From positions 1,922,001-1,986,000 of the forward strand of contig NW_026944388.1 in assembly GCF_033439725.1 (NCBI RefSeq): 64,000 nucleotides of DNA. Direction: 5' to 3'. The notes beneath the pieces were generated by a model, which was not told where the DNA came from, searched no databases, and saw only the letters and a list, made by a program, of their open reading frames with translations. Positions 11,707 through 24,043 of the stretch are shown here, piece after piece (position 1 is the first letter of the stretch; each line of letters starts with the position of its first letter). Made by a program: the position numbers and the translations under genes. This stretch comes from Neurospora tetraspora (taxonomy: Eukaryota; Ascomycota; Sordariomycetes; Sordariales; Sordariaceae).

Positions 11707-12975
11707 ATGAAGTCGTTCCAGCTCTTCTTCGGTGCCCTCTTCCTCGCCCACGGAGTGTGGTCGCAGTTCACTGTCCCTCCCGACACGACAGCCGATCCCA
11801 ACACGATCAAGACGTGCACGTGGTGGCACGTGGCAGAGAGCAGCGACTCGTGCGCGAGTATTGCTTCCCTCTACGGGATCACGAGCGAGCAGTTCGCGAG
11901 ATGGGTGAGTTCATGCCGCTGGAAATGTTCGACGGAAACTCGGACCGTTTGAACGGTGCAGTTCCGCCTGTAGCAGGTTATGACTGACTCTTTGGTGCGG
12001 TAAAAATTAGAATCCGTCCATCGCGACGGCCTGCAAGCTCACTGTAGGCAACTCGTACTGCATCGAGAACAACTTTGGCCAGGATGACGGACCAGGGCCG
12101 TCCACGTCGTCGTCAACGCTGGTTGGCACCACCACGGTATCTGTCACAGCCTCTCCCACAACTGGAAACGGCATTTCTACGCCCACGCCTACCCAGGAGG
12201 GCATGGTGGGCAACTGTAACAAATTCCATTTTGTTCAACCAGACCAGAGTTGCACCACGATTGGGTCCACCTACGGCGTCTCGCTCACGCAGTTGGTAGC
12301 CTGGAATCCCGCCATCGGCTCCCAATGCACAGGGCTCTGGGCGAACACATATCTCTGTGTTGGTGTCGTCGGATCGAGCACCACCTTGACGACGACAACG
12401 AAGGCGGCCACCACGACGAGCAGCGGGAACGGAATTACGACTCCGACGCCGACGCAGGCGGGCATGGTGGGCAACTGCGACCGCTTCCACCTAGTCAAGT
12501 CTGGAGACCAATGTGACACCATCGCGTCGACGTACGGCATCACGCTGGCCAACTTTTATAGCTGGAACCCAGCCGTGGGGAAGAGCTGCGAATCGCTGTG
12601 GCTCGATACGTATGTGTGTGTGCGGACGATTGGGTTCGTGCCGCCCAAGACAACGACAACGACGGCGACCACCAGAAAGACGACTACCACGACTGCGGGA
12701 GGTGTTGCAACGCCGACCCCGACCCAGCCCGGCATGGTCAGTGGCTGCAAAAAGTTTCACAAGGGTGAGTTTGTCTCTTTTTATGTCTGTGATCATGTCG
12801 CTTGGCCGTTGTTGCTAACCAAGGGGACGTGTAAACAGTTGCCTCGGGAGATCAATGCGACACCATCGCAACGCGGTATGGCATCTCGCTGGCCAACTTT
12901 TACAGCTGGAATCCGGCTGTGGGGAGCAGTTGCAAAAGCCTCTGGCTGGATTACTATGTCTGCGTTGGTCGTTAG
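11707..12975 (+). CDS. Secreted protein with four LysM motifs (LysM effector-like)
   Basis: Predicted secreted chitin-binding protein of 362 residues with no catalytic domain. Exons are 11707-11904, 12011-12764 and 12839-12975. Introns of 106 and 74 bp have GTGAGT donors, and the second has branch TTGCTAACC. A signal peptide ([20 protein letters not shown]) is followed by LysM 1 ([19 protein letters not shown]), 2 ([18 protein letters not shown]), 3 ([18 protein letters not shown]) and 4 ([18 protein letters not shown]). Thr-rich linkers each end with a TPTPTQ.GMV-type sequence. LysM 3 and 4 are nearly identical, including [12 protein letters not shown], so they look like a recent internal duplication. 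The last LysM is split by the second intron and is lost if the intron is read through. Family knowledge suggests binding of chitin oligomers; whether it acts in virulence or self-protection cannot be told. Confidence 0.9.
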
Positions 12976-13628
12976 TCGATGATACGACGGCTACCTCTTC
13001 TCCGTGTGCCTCTACTTACCTTGGCTGCATTGTTTAATGTACAAGTTCCCTGATGAAATAGCGGGCAGGGGCTGTCGTAGACAAGTAGAAATCCACCAGC
13101 TTCATTGACACGACGCGCCATGTCGGCCTATGTGTGACTGTAGTCGTAGGTAGGTACCTCTAGGTATGCGTGTATGCCTACGTCTGTCTTGAGATTGTTA
13201 TTGTCTAGGCACGGCGCAGGTACATTGCTCAAGTGGTAGGAGGATCGATACCCAACTGGCAAAAAAAAAAACAAGCCATGTCCATATGGAGTCACCATTT
13301 GACAATGAATGGAAAACACTCATCACGCAAAGGCATCAAAGGAGGGTAAAAGCCTGGGTGCTGGAACGACTTCCAGGAGGGTTGTTTCGGTGGGCAAGGT
13401 GCTGGTTGATTGAAAGAGCTTAGTGTAGAGGAGAGATCATAAGAAATCAGGTCAAAAATAACTACGCCCCAATGCTAGGCGCGCAATGCACCTTCCCAAG
13501 GGCTCAACGTAGCGGATGTCAAACGTTGTAAGAGAAATGGAAGGAGCAAGGACATGGAAAATGGGAGGAGAAGGCAGAAAATCAGGCAGTGGGGCAGAAC
13601 TGGAGAGGAAGGAACGTAGTTAAGAGTG
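12976..13628. other. Intergenic, no gene supported
   Basis: Probably the 3' flank of the LysM gene. An A-run lies at about 13261-13271. No protein frame is credible. Confidence 0.4.
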
Positions 13629-13765
13629 TGAAACAGAGGAAACCAAACTGGGGCTTGAATTGGTGATTGATTGGCTTCCAGAACTAAAGAGGAGGAAGCC
13701 CGGAAGGCCCAGCTAAATACCCGAAGAATGAAAACTTTGGTGGGGTGCAATTTTGAGTGGAGATA
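13629..13765 (+). repeat. Left 137-bp terminal repeat of the TRIM-like element
   Basis: The better-preserved copy. It starts TGAAACAGAGG and ends GTGGAGATA, where the last CA has become TA. It aligns without gaps to 14239-14375. Confidence 0.8.
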
Positions 13766-14238
13766 GAAACAACCTAATCCGAAATGCGATGGACCTCTAT
13801 CGCCTAATTATAAGAAACTCGAAGTGTACTCTAGCTACTTTCTAGATTAACTCTGGATTTCGAATTTTAATTATTAAACCCTAATCCCTTCGTGTCGGTA
13901 TAATCTTATTAATATCGTTCTTCTTAAATAATTCTTCTCAAAGTATATCGCTATCTTTTAATACTTCCAAATTCGTTAATTTTCTCGATTTGTACGGGTA
14001 GGGAGGGAAACTCTTAGCTAGGTACCGTAGTAGTTAAGAACTTTATCGAAAAAAACTTTAGAGGAGGGGGGACTCTTCTTCTTAAGTAGAGAAATAGGAA
14101 ATTATTTCGACGTTAGATAGTAATAATAATTTTTTCTTAGAACGTGCTTTAAATAGTAATTTGGAAGTTTCAACGTAAATATTGTAAAGGTCGGCGCAAC
14201 GAGGATAGAATTTATCACTTATTCGGTATTATCTACTA

Positions 14239-14375
14239 TAAAATAGAAGAAACTAAATTGGGGCTTGAACTAGTAATTAATTAGCTTCCAGAATTAAAGA
14301 GGAGGAAGCCTAGAAGGCCCAACTAAATACCCGAAGAATGAAAACTTTGGTAGGGTGCAATTTTGAGTGGAGACA
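14239..14375 (+). repeat. Right 137-bp terminal repeat of the TRIM-like element (RIP-mutated)
   Basis: Gap-free partner of 13629-13765 in which nearly all differences are C-to-T or G-to-A. It starts TAAAATAGAAG and ends GTGGAGACA. Confidence 0.8.
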
Positions 14376-14542
14376 AGTGGGGCATCACTTTACTGCTGTG
14401 TATATATCCAGGGAAGCTATCTAACTTCATGCAAGTTTAGCTGGGTTTCTATTAGTTACGGCCCGGGTTTCCGGCTTTAGGTATATAAGGGCCAGGTGTA
14501 AGCTACGGCTCCAACTACTTTTGCGATCCAATCCCGCCCCCC
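14376..14542 (+). promoter_or_regulatory. Displaced upstream promoter fragment of the ankyrin gene
   Basis: This GC-normal spacer lies between the two elements. It contains a good TATA box, TATATAAGG at 14482-14490. Removing the LTR element (one CCCCC target copy kept) joins it to 24049 onward and places the TATA about 130 bp before the ankyrin start codon at 24119. It now lies 9.6 kb away. That it was the original promoter is inferred from this geometry. Confidence 0.5.
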
Positions 14543-14678
14543 TGAGACTTACTTTTCCTAATTACGTGAGAGTTTGGGAAAAGTAGTTATAGTTACTGAG
14601 ATTTGGGAGCTCCCCTCTCCCCGATTCTCCTCTTTTCTAATTAAACCAAATTGAGCATTCGGGTTTTCTAGTATTTTA
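14543..14678 (+). repeat. 5' LTR of the Ty3-like element (RIP-mutated)
   Basis: 136 bp, TGAGACTTAC to AGTATTTTA. Compared with the 3' LTR it has about 19 C-to-T or G-to-A changes and very few of other kinds, including the terminal CA changed to TA. Confidence 0.88.
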
Positions 14679-15857
14679 TAGTGGATAATATCACCGGATC
14701 GTAGTAAAGTCTCAACCTTTACTACTGGTCATTCTTTTTCAATTTATTTCAATCTTTTTCAATCTTTTTAAACGATTCTAATTATTTGCCTAAAGCGGCC
14801 AATCATTCTAATTAGTAATAAGAAAATTAGCGATTTAGTAAGCATTAGGCGTTTAGAATATATATATACGATATTAAATCAATATTGAGGAATTATTTTT
14901 ATACCCCTTTAGTATATCGAATTTAGTTCCAGTCTATTCCAAACCTACCCTAAATAAATTACTTTATTAATTTTCGTTTTATCTTTTTAATATTGGACGG
15001 AAGACCGATAGCCTTCTTCCTACCTTTTCCCCGCTAATTATTTAATTTTCTTCCCGCTAATTATTTAGTTTTCTTCCTATTATATAATCTAGGGTTACGA
15101 AAGTTTTATACCTTTTTTTTCGAAGGTACTTTTAAACTAATTTTAGGGGTTTAATTTAGGTCTAATAAATCTATATATTCTAATATTTATAAATTTAGCG
15201 ATTTTTAATTATTTTTATACTTATAACTATTTCTATACTTGTAAACTTAGGATTTCAGTAAATATACCCCGATAAGCAATTTAATAATAAGTAATACCAC
15301 TATATTTATAGTATATTTTAATACGTTTAATACCCTACCCTTCCTTATATTTTATATATTCGTCATTAGGGCATACTAAAAACTCAGTATTTTTCCCTCT
15401 TTTTTTCTGTTCAAAGTATATAGAATTTTTTTTTTTTTAACGCTAGGGCAAGAAACCCCGTACTACTTTTATTCTTATAAGCCCCGTACAATTTTTATTT
15501 CTATAAGCATTTTCCTTCCACTCTAAGAATTATAAAGCAACTAATTATATTCCCTATTAATCTTATTTCTAATTATATTACTAAATTAGAATATATAAAT
15601 AATAATAATAAGAAGATAGAATATTTTTCTATTATTTCAATTTTTCCAAAAAATTAGGAAATCTTCCTACAATTAAACTCTTTCATTTCGCTGATAATTT
15701 AAAGAGACGAATAAAAAATCTTTTTAAAATCGGGATTTTTATTTTTATAATATACATTAATAGATTTTCCGTTAAGTTTAGAATATTTCGACTATTTATT
15801 ACTTTACGAAAAATTAGATGTAACCGGTATAAACTAATACGATTTTAATTAATATAA

Positions 15858-16398
15858 TGTTAACGTGTGGCTAGTACTGTGCCTTGTAACTACCTTGTAC
15901 TATCTTGTAGTATAGAAGGCTAGTTGAACTATTCCTTCTACGGAATCAGTTGACTCAGTCCCCACAGAATGTACTAGAATACAAGAGGTTTTGCCACTGT
16001 ATTCTAGAGTCTTATAACTTAGCTAGCATTTCTTCCAGACTGATTTGTCATCACAGGATTCAACAGAAGCTTCTAGATGCTTAGTGTCCATGTATATAGA
16101 GACCTCTCCTCTCCTTCAGTTCGTCACTCCTTAAGCAAGCAAGCACAAGTCAAGCAATACAATATAGTCTTTTCTCACAGTGCAGAGTCCACTGTAATCT
16201 TCTGTCTTGAGAGCAGAGTCCTCTCTAAGACCTCTTTTACAACATCCTTTTATTGTACTTGCAACTACGCTGCTTCCTTCAGCATTGCTGTCGTACTTCC
16301 TACCGCTTCCGCTCCGCTCTGCTACAAGTGCATAGTTCACTGTAGCAACCTTGTACTGGTGCTATCATTATAGGCCAGTCAGGGCACCGCAGGAAACA
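15858..16398 (+). mobile_element. Nested solo LTR, 541 bp, unmutated
   Basis: A GC-balanced island inside the AT-rich element. It begins TGTTAACGTG, ends GCAGGAAACA, and is bounded by a direct 5-bp duplication TATAA (15853-15857 and 16399-16403). It has a TATA-like sequence (TGTATATAGAG at about 16091) followed by a CT-rich stretch, as in an LTR promoter. There is no coding capacity beyond short frames. The TGTTA start is common in copia-type LTRs, but the family is not certain. Since it lacks RIP, it landed after the host element had been mutated. Orientation is uncertain. Confidence 0.85.
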
Positions 16399-16399
16399 T

Positions 16400-19300
16400 A
16401 TAATTTTATTAGAAAAACGTAGCTATTTTCGGATATGGAATTAGAATAAGCGGAATATTAATTCCTTTTAAATACTACTATAATTATTAATTAAGAGAAC
16501 CTAACCGACTTTCCCCTACTAAACGGAATAGCTATTAGAGTTGTAACGCCGATATTATTTAATATTCGTTTTACTATATTAAAATCTTTGTAGCTAATAT
16601 GTTTAAATTGCTATAAGGAACGCGCCGGGAATTACTTAAAGAATTTAGAAGTTAATTTACTATTTTATAATATTATTAACGACGTTTCTAAATTTGTTCT
16701 TCAGAAATCTCAATTTAAAAAGGGTTTTAAAGGAAATGTAAAAATTTAATAGAATAACGATATTAACGAACTTAATAAGGTTATAAAAAATTTTACTTAT
16801 ATTACTTTTAAAATTTATTTCCTTAACTGCCTATTATTGGATTTTATAATTGTTAACGAATTTCTAAATATTTAGAGGAAAGAAGAAGAGAACGTCGACG
16901 TTTATTTTAAAAGAATGGAGAAATTTTATTTGAAGGTTAGAATTCAAATACTAATTATATATAATATCTTTGGAAAAAAGATTATTAGAAGCGTAGTCTG
17001 TAATAGTATATACGAAGAAATTAATAAAGTATTCCGATTTTGTATTAAAGACCGGCTCTTAAATATATATTACCTCACTTTTAATAATAGAAGTAAATAA
17101 ACCTTTAATATTATATTCGCTTAAATCAAATAAACTTTCAAATTTTATATAATTTCATAAAATAGATCTATAATAGACTTTTCGAATGAAAACAATAAGG
17201 ATTACGTATGTAAAAGCAATATAAAGTTTCTTATTAAAAAATTAAAGAACATTTTCGAAGTCAGTAAATAAATTATAAATAATATTGTATTTTCGTTAAT
17301 TTTAGTCCTATATTAGGCTTAAATTCACTTTATTATAGCTTATAATATAAACGTTAATTAAACTAATAATAGGAATAATAATAATAGTAAGCCTTGTAAT
17401 AGTTATGGCAATTAGGCGGATAAATTATACTTCTATAATAATTATAGGTTTATTAAAAGAGATTATTACGATTAGTAATATCCCTAATTGCAAACGTTAA
17501 ATTAAGAGAGGCGTAATAATATCGCGAAAAGAAGAGTTTAGAATATTTAATATTATAAAAATTAGTTTAGCGGAATTAATAATTAATATAGTTAGGGTAA
17601 TAGTTAATAAAGTAGTAACTTAAACTACTAGTAAATATAGAATTAATAGTAAATTTAAAATAATAATTACAACCAAAGCGTATAATCTCCTTAAAGTATT
17701 TAGCCCTAAGCTTAAAATAATAAAATTACGCAACGGATAATATAATTCTTGTAGAGGGTATTTAATAATAAAATAAAAAGTATTATAGGATAATTCCGTA
17801 CTTTATAAGTTAAAGTGCTAAATAATATTATTAATTATGATACGAATAAAGAATATAAACTATATACTTCCGAAGAGATACGCTTTAAGAAGATTACTAA
17901 AAGCGCCGAATAATTATTATAAAAACGTAAAAAGGTAAAGAATCTTCAACTAGAAAACTCTAAATTAAAGAAGGAAAATATATTTAAAAACTCTAATATA
18001 AATATTAATAATAATAATATTTTAGAAGAAGCTATCCCTAAGGAATTTCGTAATACGCCTAACGCGGTTCCTCCCGTAGTTAGGGAAATGTTAAAGAGCG
18101 CGCTAAAAAAATCGGTTAAAATTACTAAACCGGTAAAGAAAGTACCTTTAGCTAAAAAATTAATAGAAAAAGAGAAGTCTATTAGAAATTTAAAGGGAAA
18201 GAAGAAAAATAAGGATATTACTATAAAAAAGAATTAGAATATTAAAAAGGTTATTATAAAGAAGAAAGATAAGGATATTATTATAGAAAAAGATTAAAAT
18301 ACTAAAAAGATTATTATAAAAAAGAAGGATAGTAATATTAGTAAAATTATTGTAAAAAAGTCTTCTCTATCCCCTACTAAAGTCCGTATTATAAATAAAG
18401 ATATTTAAACTTTATTAAATAAAACAGAAGAGATTTTAATAAAGAAACGTCCTTACAATTATGTTAACGCAATAAAGTAATTAGGCCTCGAACCGTTCAA
18501 TATAGTAAAAGTACTAGCGGGAATTACTTCATTAATAAATATACTACAAATTTTTAATGTAATTCTACGTATTCGTACCGATTTTATAAAATCCTTTATA
18601 TTTAATATTTATAGTAATAAAGGGAAGAAGAGAGCGACTAAAGAAGCGATTTTCGAAGGAGATGTAATTTAGGTAAAAAAGGAAAGTAAAGGAATAATTA
18701 ATAGTATTATAAATAATACTAAAAATATAGGAAAAGTTTATATTAGCTTCGTTGAAGGACGAATTAATAAAATCAATTCCGACTTTCATATTAAATTCCG
18801 GAATTATTACCGAATATATTAACCTAACTAAAAACAAAAAGCTAGGCCTATAACTAAAAAGATTCGAAAAACCTTAAATAATATCGTTAGCAAACAACGC
18901 CCAAAACTTAGTAAATTCTTATATAATCGTAGAAATTGTAGTTAGAAGTATTATAATTATAACTTTCGTTATTATTTATAGGGATAGTTCGGTATACGAC
19001 CTAGTTTTATCCTAAAGTTAGATATTAAGAATTAATACAGTACAAAATTGGAAAATAAAAATTCTAGCTATTATAAGTAGAAAAAGTGTTAACGTCTCCG
19101 TTTTATTTATAATAAAGTAGAGAAAGAATTAATATATTATCTTCCTCCCTAACAATAACTATAAGGATATAAAATTAATTTTATTACTAATAATTAAATC
19201 CGCGTATTTTAATACTTTAATTAATATTTTTAAAGATAAGGAGGATGAAATTTTCTATAATTATAAAAAGGAGATTTCTAAAGTAATAGAATAGTTAGAG

Positions 19301-19400
19301 AAGGAATAGGAAAACGAGGACTCTAATAAGATTTATTAATTAAATATAAATATTTTAATTAAATTAATCAATCATTACGAAGAGGGAAAGGCTTAGGCCT
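16400..19400 (+). pseudogene. Degraded gag and adjoining region of the Ty3-like element
   Basis: AT-rich sequence with stops throughout. Around 17390-17470 the spacing of Cys, Tyr (TGT to TAT) and Asn codons resembles mutated CCHC zinc knuckles of a gag protein. Lys-rich repeats occur at 18170-18370. The gag assignment is by position and this weak motif only. Confidence 0.35.
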
Positions 19401-22400
19401 TTCTAGTTAGATTCTTATTAATTAGGCCTAAGTAAAAGAGTCGGAAGAAATTCCGGCACTTTATTTTTAATTCGTAAGAAAAAACTTTAGTAGAAGAACT
19501 TTATTAATTAATATAATATTATTTATAAACGAAGAATACGTTTCTTCCTATTTTATAAAATTAATAATAAAGAACGTTAAAATTACTTTATAATATAAAG
19601 TGGTAAGAATTCTAAAGGAATACCGATTACTATTATTACGTATTACTAAACCTCCGTTATTATTATTAAGAAATTTTCAATTATATTAATCAAATTATTT
19701 TATTAATATATTGAAAATAATTAAAACCTACTTTATTAAAATATTTAAAATAATTTATAAAGAAAAAGAAGTTAAAGATATTACTAAACTTCATTTCGAA
19801 AAATTAAGGAACCCTTTTTCTATATTCGAAGCCTCTTTATTAATCGACTTTACCCTTAGAATTGTAAATATAGGAAGCTAATAATAAGAAAAGGATTTTA
19901 TCTCTAAACGTTATTAGACGGTAGTAGCGAAGAATTTATTTATTACTATATATTATAGTAATAATATTAAAGTAAAGAAAATCCAACGTAATTAATATTT
20001 TATTAAGTTTGTACCTATATTTAAGAATATAATTTCGATATTGAAAGATATTAAAAATCACTATTATTATTCTCAAAATTAATTCTATACTTTAATTAAG
20101 AAGTAAAAATTAAATTTAGGATAAAAAACCTATCCCAACCAAATCTAGACGACAAAAACGGGATACTTTTATTAAAACGATCTTTAGTTTCGGAAGTATG
20201 AATTAAATTTTTAGGGTTATATATAAGGAAGCGAAAAAGTAAGGGAAATACTTTCAAAATTTAAAAACATACTAAAAAAAAGACTGGTATTATCAAAACC
20301 TATAAATAATATTAATATTTAATAGTAGGAAATAAACATTTTAATAAGTAAGTGGGCCGATATATTAAAAAAATTAGAGTTAATAAAATTTTTTTACTAC
20401 GCTTAAAAGGATTATTTTATAACTATATTAAAAATTCTATTCAAAATGAATATTGTAGAATATATAATTAATTTCGTTCTAAGAGTAAAATTAATTTTAT
20501 TTAAATCGATACGCTATTCCAAAGACTAATGTAATTTTGTAAAAAGAATATTCTTAATAATAAAGGAAGTTAGGACAATCTTTAAAATAGAATCCCCTTA
20601 CGTAATAAATATTTTATATTCTTTAAAATTAAATGTAAAAAACTTAAAGGAAGAGCGAATTGTTCATAATTTCTAGTTAATTAATAAAATATTATTAAGT
20701 TAAAATACTTGTATTACAATATAAAAGTATTAGTAAACGATCTTCTTATTGGAAAAATAAAAATTGTATTAAAAATTAACATAAAGAACGGCTATTAAAG
20801 TATTGGAATACGCCCAGAATATTAATATATTACGGGAATAAGAATGCTTTATAGAATATATTATTACGATTGTATATTCTAAAAAATAAAGAATATTATA
20901 ATAATTTATGTAAAATTTAGGGATTTAATTTTTAACGAACTTCCTCCGAAAATAGCAGTTCCTAATTATTAATATTACGAATATTATAATAACCCGGTAG
21001 AAGGCTTTAAAGAGATAAATAAGTATATTGTAAATAACGAATAGGATTAAATATTAAAGAGACTATGGAAATAGATGGAAAAAAATATTAAAAAGTTTAA
21101 GGTAGTAAGAAAAAGAATAGAATTTTTCCCGGCCGAACCTTTAATCTTAAGATTTAGTAAATATATTAGTAATATTATATTTATCTATATTAATAACTAT
21201 TATATCGCCAACTAGGAATTCTAAATTTATTTATAATTTCTTTCGGAAAAATACTTCCCCCGAATAGCTTTTAGGCTAATCCTGCTATTACTAAACAAAA
21301 TTCAACTTTTTATAAATAATGTAAAGACGTTAAGTTTTTATAATAAGGAAGGAAGAATTATTCTAATAGAAAAGTATTGTTAAAAGTTTCGTAAATAAAC
21401 GAACTATTAAAAAAAAAATACCCCCAAAAACTTAGGACGAAGTGAAAGATTTAATATATTTAATACTATTCGTACGAAAGTATATTCCAAGGAGAATAGA
21501 CTTAATAAAAATCTTAAAGGAAATATTTTACGATAAAATATTTAAAATAATATTATTAAGCAGAGTTTTAGTTTAAAAAGAATAAATAAATGAAAAAAAG
21601 CTAGAATAGACAAAGAAATAATAATAAGTAATAAAAGTTCTATATATAATAATAAAGGAGAATATATTGTATAGAGTAAATTATAGAAAGAGCATTCATA
21701 TTACGATTAATACATCAGTAACGGGATTAGGAGTAATAATATTTTGGATTGTAAAAGAGAACCTATTAATAGCCTACGACTAAAAGAAGTACTAGAATAC
21801 TATTAAAATTAACTTATTTCTATCTATAGTATTATAAAATATTGAAATAAGATATACTAATCCGGAAAGGGAAATATTAATAATAATAAGAGCGCTAAAG
21901 GAAATTTAATAAATTATAAAGACTTTAAAATACCCAATCTATATTTATACAAATTGTGCTTCTATTATTAAAATAATAAGGGAAGAAGAAATCATATACT
22001 TAAAAGTAATAAAATAGATCAACGTTATATTAGAATTCGATATAAAATTCATTTATAGATTAAATATAAATAAAATTATTTTAATCGCGGATAGTCTAAG
22101 CAAAATTTTCCTAAGATTATACAACCAGCTAATTATAGAACTATTATAGAATATTGAAATCCGAAAAATAATATGTATAAAAACAATAGATATTGATAAG
22201 GATATTAATATATTAAAAGGGGAAATAATATTATTATTTAACGTAAACTTAAAAGCAAAAGTCGCTAATAAATATAAAAGAGAAAAGAGCCAAAAATAAT
22301 ATAGAAATATAATAATTCTTCTCACTTAAGGTATAGAAGGTATTCGATATTTATTGAAAGCTAAGAAGAATAAATTTAAGAGCCGTTCGAATAAATTCAT

Positions 22401-23600
22401 TATTATATAAAAGAAATTATAGTATGTAGAATTAGATAAAATATATATGGAATATTTAATACCGGAGGAATTCCCAAGATTATTAAGGAGATTATACGAT
22501 AAATACGGCTACTATATAACGGAAATTATATTTAAAGAAATTAAAAATTGGTTTTAATAACCGATTAAAGCGGTAAATATAATTAATTACTATCGGAATT
22601 GCCCAATCTATTAATAATATTCGAAATGTAAGCAAAAAGAGCTTCCCCGAAGTATTACAATATATTAACCGATAGTGCTACTAGGAATAGACTTCGTAGG
22701 ACCGATCTACCTAGTATTTCTAAAGGGCTTGAATTATATTTTAACAATTATAAATTACTTTTTGCAATTCGTCTTTACAATCCTTCTTCCTAAAGTATCG
22801 GTTTTTTTAATTAGGTATATATTTGTTAATATTATAACCCCGATATTTAGCTAGCCAAAATAAATATATTTTAATAATAGTAAGCACTTTAAAAATAAGG
22901 TTTTATAAATTATATTTTCTAATTATAATATCTAAATATTATTTGGACTAATTATAAATCCTAAAAGTATTAGATTTATTAAAAAATATATAGGGTTAAT
23001 CTTTGTAGAATTCCGGAAATAGGAAATAGCGAAAGGAGGTAAAATATTAGAAAAATAGCTATTAATTATCCCGTCGATCCAAAATAATATTAATAGCTAG
23101 TTTATTCCTAATTTCGGTACTAATCTAGCAATAAATTTACTAAATTTTCAACCAAATAGGTTTAAATATATAAACGAAGTATCGATTCAATTAGAAGAAT
23201 TGGATAAAGCCGGCCTCGATAATGAAAATCCCGAGCAATTTAATAAGGTAATAGTATTCCTAATATAAAGAGAAGAGGACAAAAATAAAGTTAATAATAT
23301 CTACACTCAGCGGGCAATTAGGAAGGAAGTTAACCTGTTACTAAAAGCTGAATTTAGGATTAGCGATTGGATTTGGGAGGAGAATAAAGGAAGTAAAGTA
23401 AACCCGAAGTTCCAACTAAAGTAGGTTAGGCCGTAGAAAATTATTAAGAAAATTACTCTATAATTATTTGTTGTGTAATATATTTATAAATTGAATCCTA
23501 AGAGAAAGTTATATATTAATTACCTCAAAGCCTATTATAGCTGATAAAAATAGATGGACGCCAAATAAATTAATACTTTAGTATTAAACCCTAGGAAGGA
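19400..23600 (+). pseudogene. Degraded pol (RT, RNase H, integrase) of the Ty3-like element
   Basis: A plus-strand frame still shows an RNase H-like segment (INTSVTGLGVIIF near 21700), a zinc-binding integrase N-terminus with CPIY spacing near 22600, GIDFVGP at 22684-22704 and an integrase tail (FRISDWIW near 23360). FINN near 21315 may be a mutated reverse-transcriptase DD motif. Asp-to-Asn and Gln-to-stop changes are those expected from RIP. It cannot encode a working protein. Confidence 0.6.
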
Positions 23601-23907
23601 TAATGAAAGGTTAGATAAATTGAAGAGAGATTTAAATTTAAGACAGGATATAGTAGTTAGGGTAAAGAGAGGCGTAGATTTATCGAAAATTTAAAACTAA
23701 TAGAAGGATAGTAGTATAGTTAAAAAGGCGACGAAGATTTAGCAAATTAATAACTTTGTAGGAAGCGAAGAGAATAAAATTAGTAGTTATAATTAGCAGA
23801 GAAAGAGAGAAAGTGGGAGGATTCTAATTCTAACGAGAAAGTTGTGTAGTTTTGGTGGTTTTGGTTAGTTAGCTTCGAGGTTGAAGTATATTAGGAGGAG
23901 GGTATTC

Positions 23908-24043
23908 TGAGACCCACTTTTCCTAATCACGTGAGAGTCTGGGAAATGTGGTCATAGTCACTGAGATCTGGGAGCTCCCCTCTCCCCGATTCTCCTCTTT
24001 TCTAGTTAGGCCAAATCAAGCATTCGGGTTTTCCAGTGTTTCA
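23908..24043 (+). repeat. 3' LTR of the Ty3-like element (nearly unmutated)
   Basis: 136 bp, TGAGACCCAC to AGTGTTTCA. It keeps the unmutated TG/CA ends and normal base composition although the adjoining internal sequence is heavily RIP-mutated. It ends 75 bp before the ankyrin start codon. Confidence 0.9.

Larger units (their letters stand above)
13629..14375. mobile_element. Small terminal-repeat element (TRIM-like), about 747 bp
   Basis: Two 137-bp direct repeats lie at 13629-13765 and 14239-14375 and enclose 473 bp of AT-rich sequence without a coding frame. The repeat begins TG and ends CA. In each copy one terminus is changed in the RIP direction (TG to TA in the right copy, CA to TA in the left). 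The element is bordered by a 4-bp direct duplication, AGTG at 13625-13628 and 14376-14379. The right copy carries about twenty C-to-T or G-to-A changes relative to the left copy. Size, terminal repeats and lack of coding fit a non-autonomous terminal-repeat retrotransposon in miniature. The 4-bp target duplication is unusual for LTR elements (5 bp is usual), so the family is uncertain. Confidence 0.65.
14543..24043 (+). mobile_element. RIP-degraded Ty3/gypsy-like LTR retrotransposon
   Basis: A 9.5-kb element has 136-bp LTRs of equal length at 14543-14678 and 23908-24043. The 3' copy begins TG and ends CA. Both ends are flanked by a 5-bp duplication CCCCC (14538-14542 and 24044-24048). A purine-rich tract (AGGAGGAGGG) sits just before the 3' LTR. 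The interior is extremely AT-rich with stops in all frames. On the plus strand, remnants appear in the order RNase H (about 21700-21780), integrase zinc finger (CPIY...SKCKQKE near 22600-22650), integrase core (GIDFVGP at 22684-22704, then NNSKHF and NPKSI) and an integrase tail ending near 23550. RNase H before integrase is the Ty3/gypsy order. The interior also carries a later solo LTR at 15858-16398, so the original element was about 9 kb. Confidence 0.88.
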
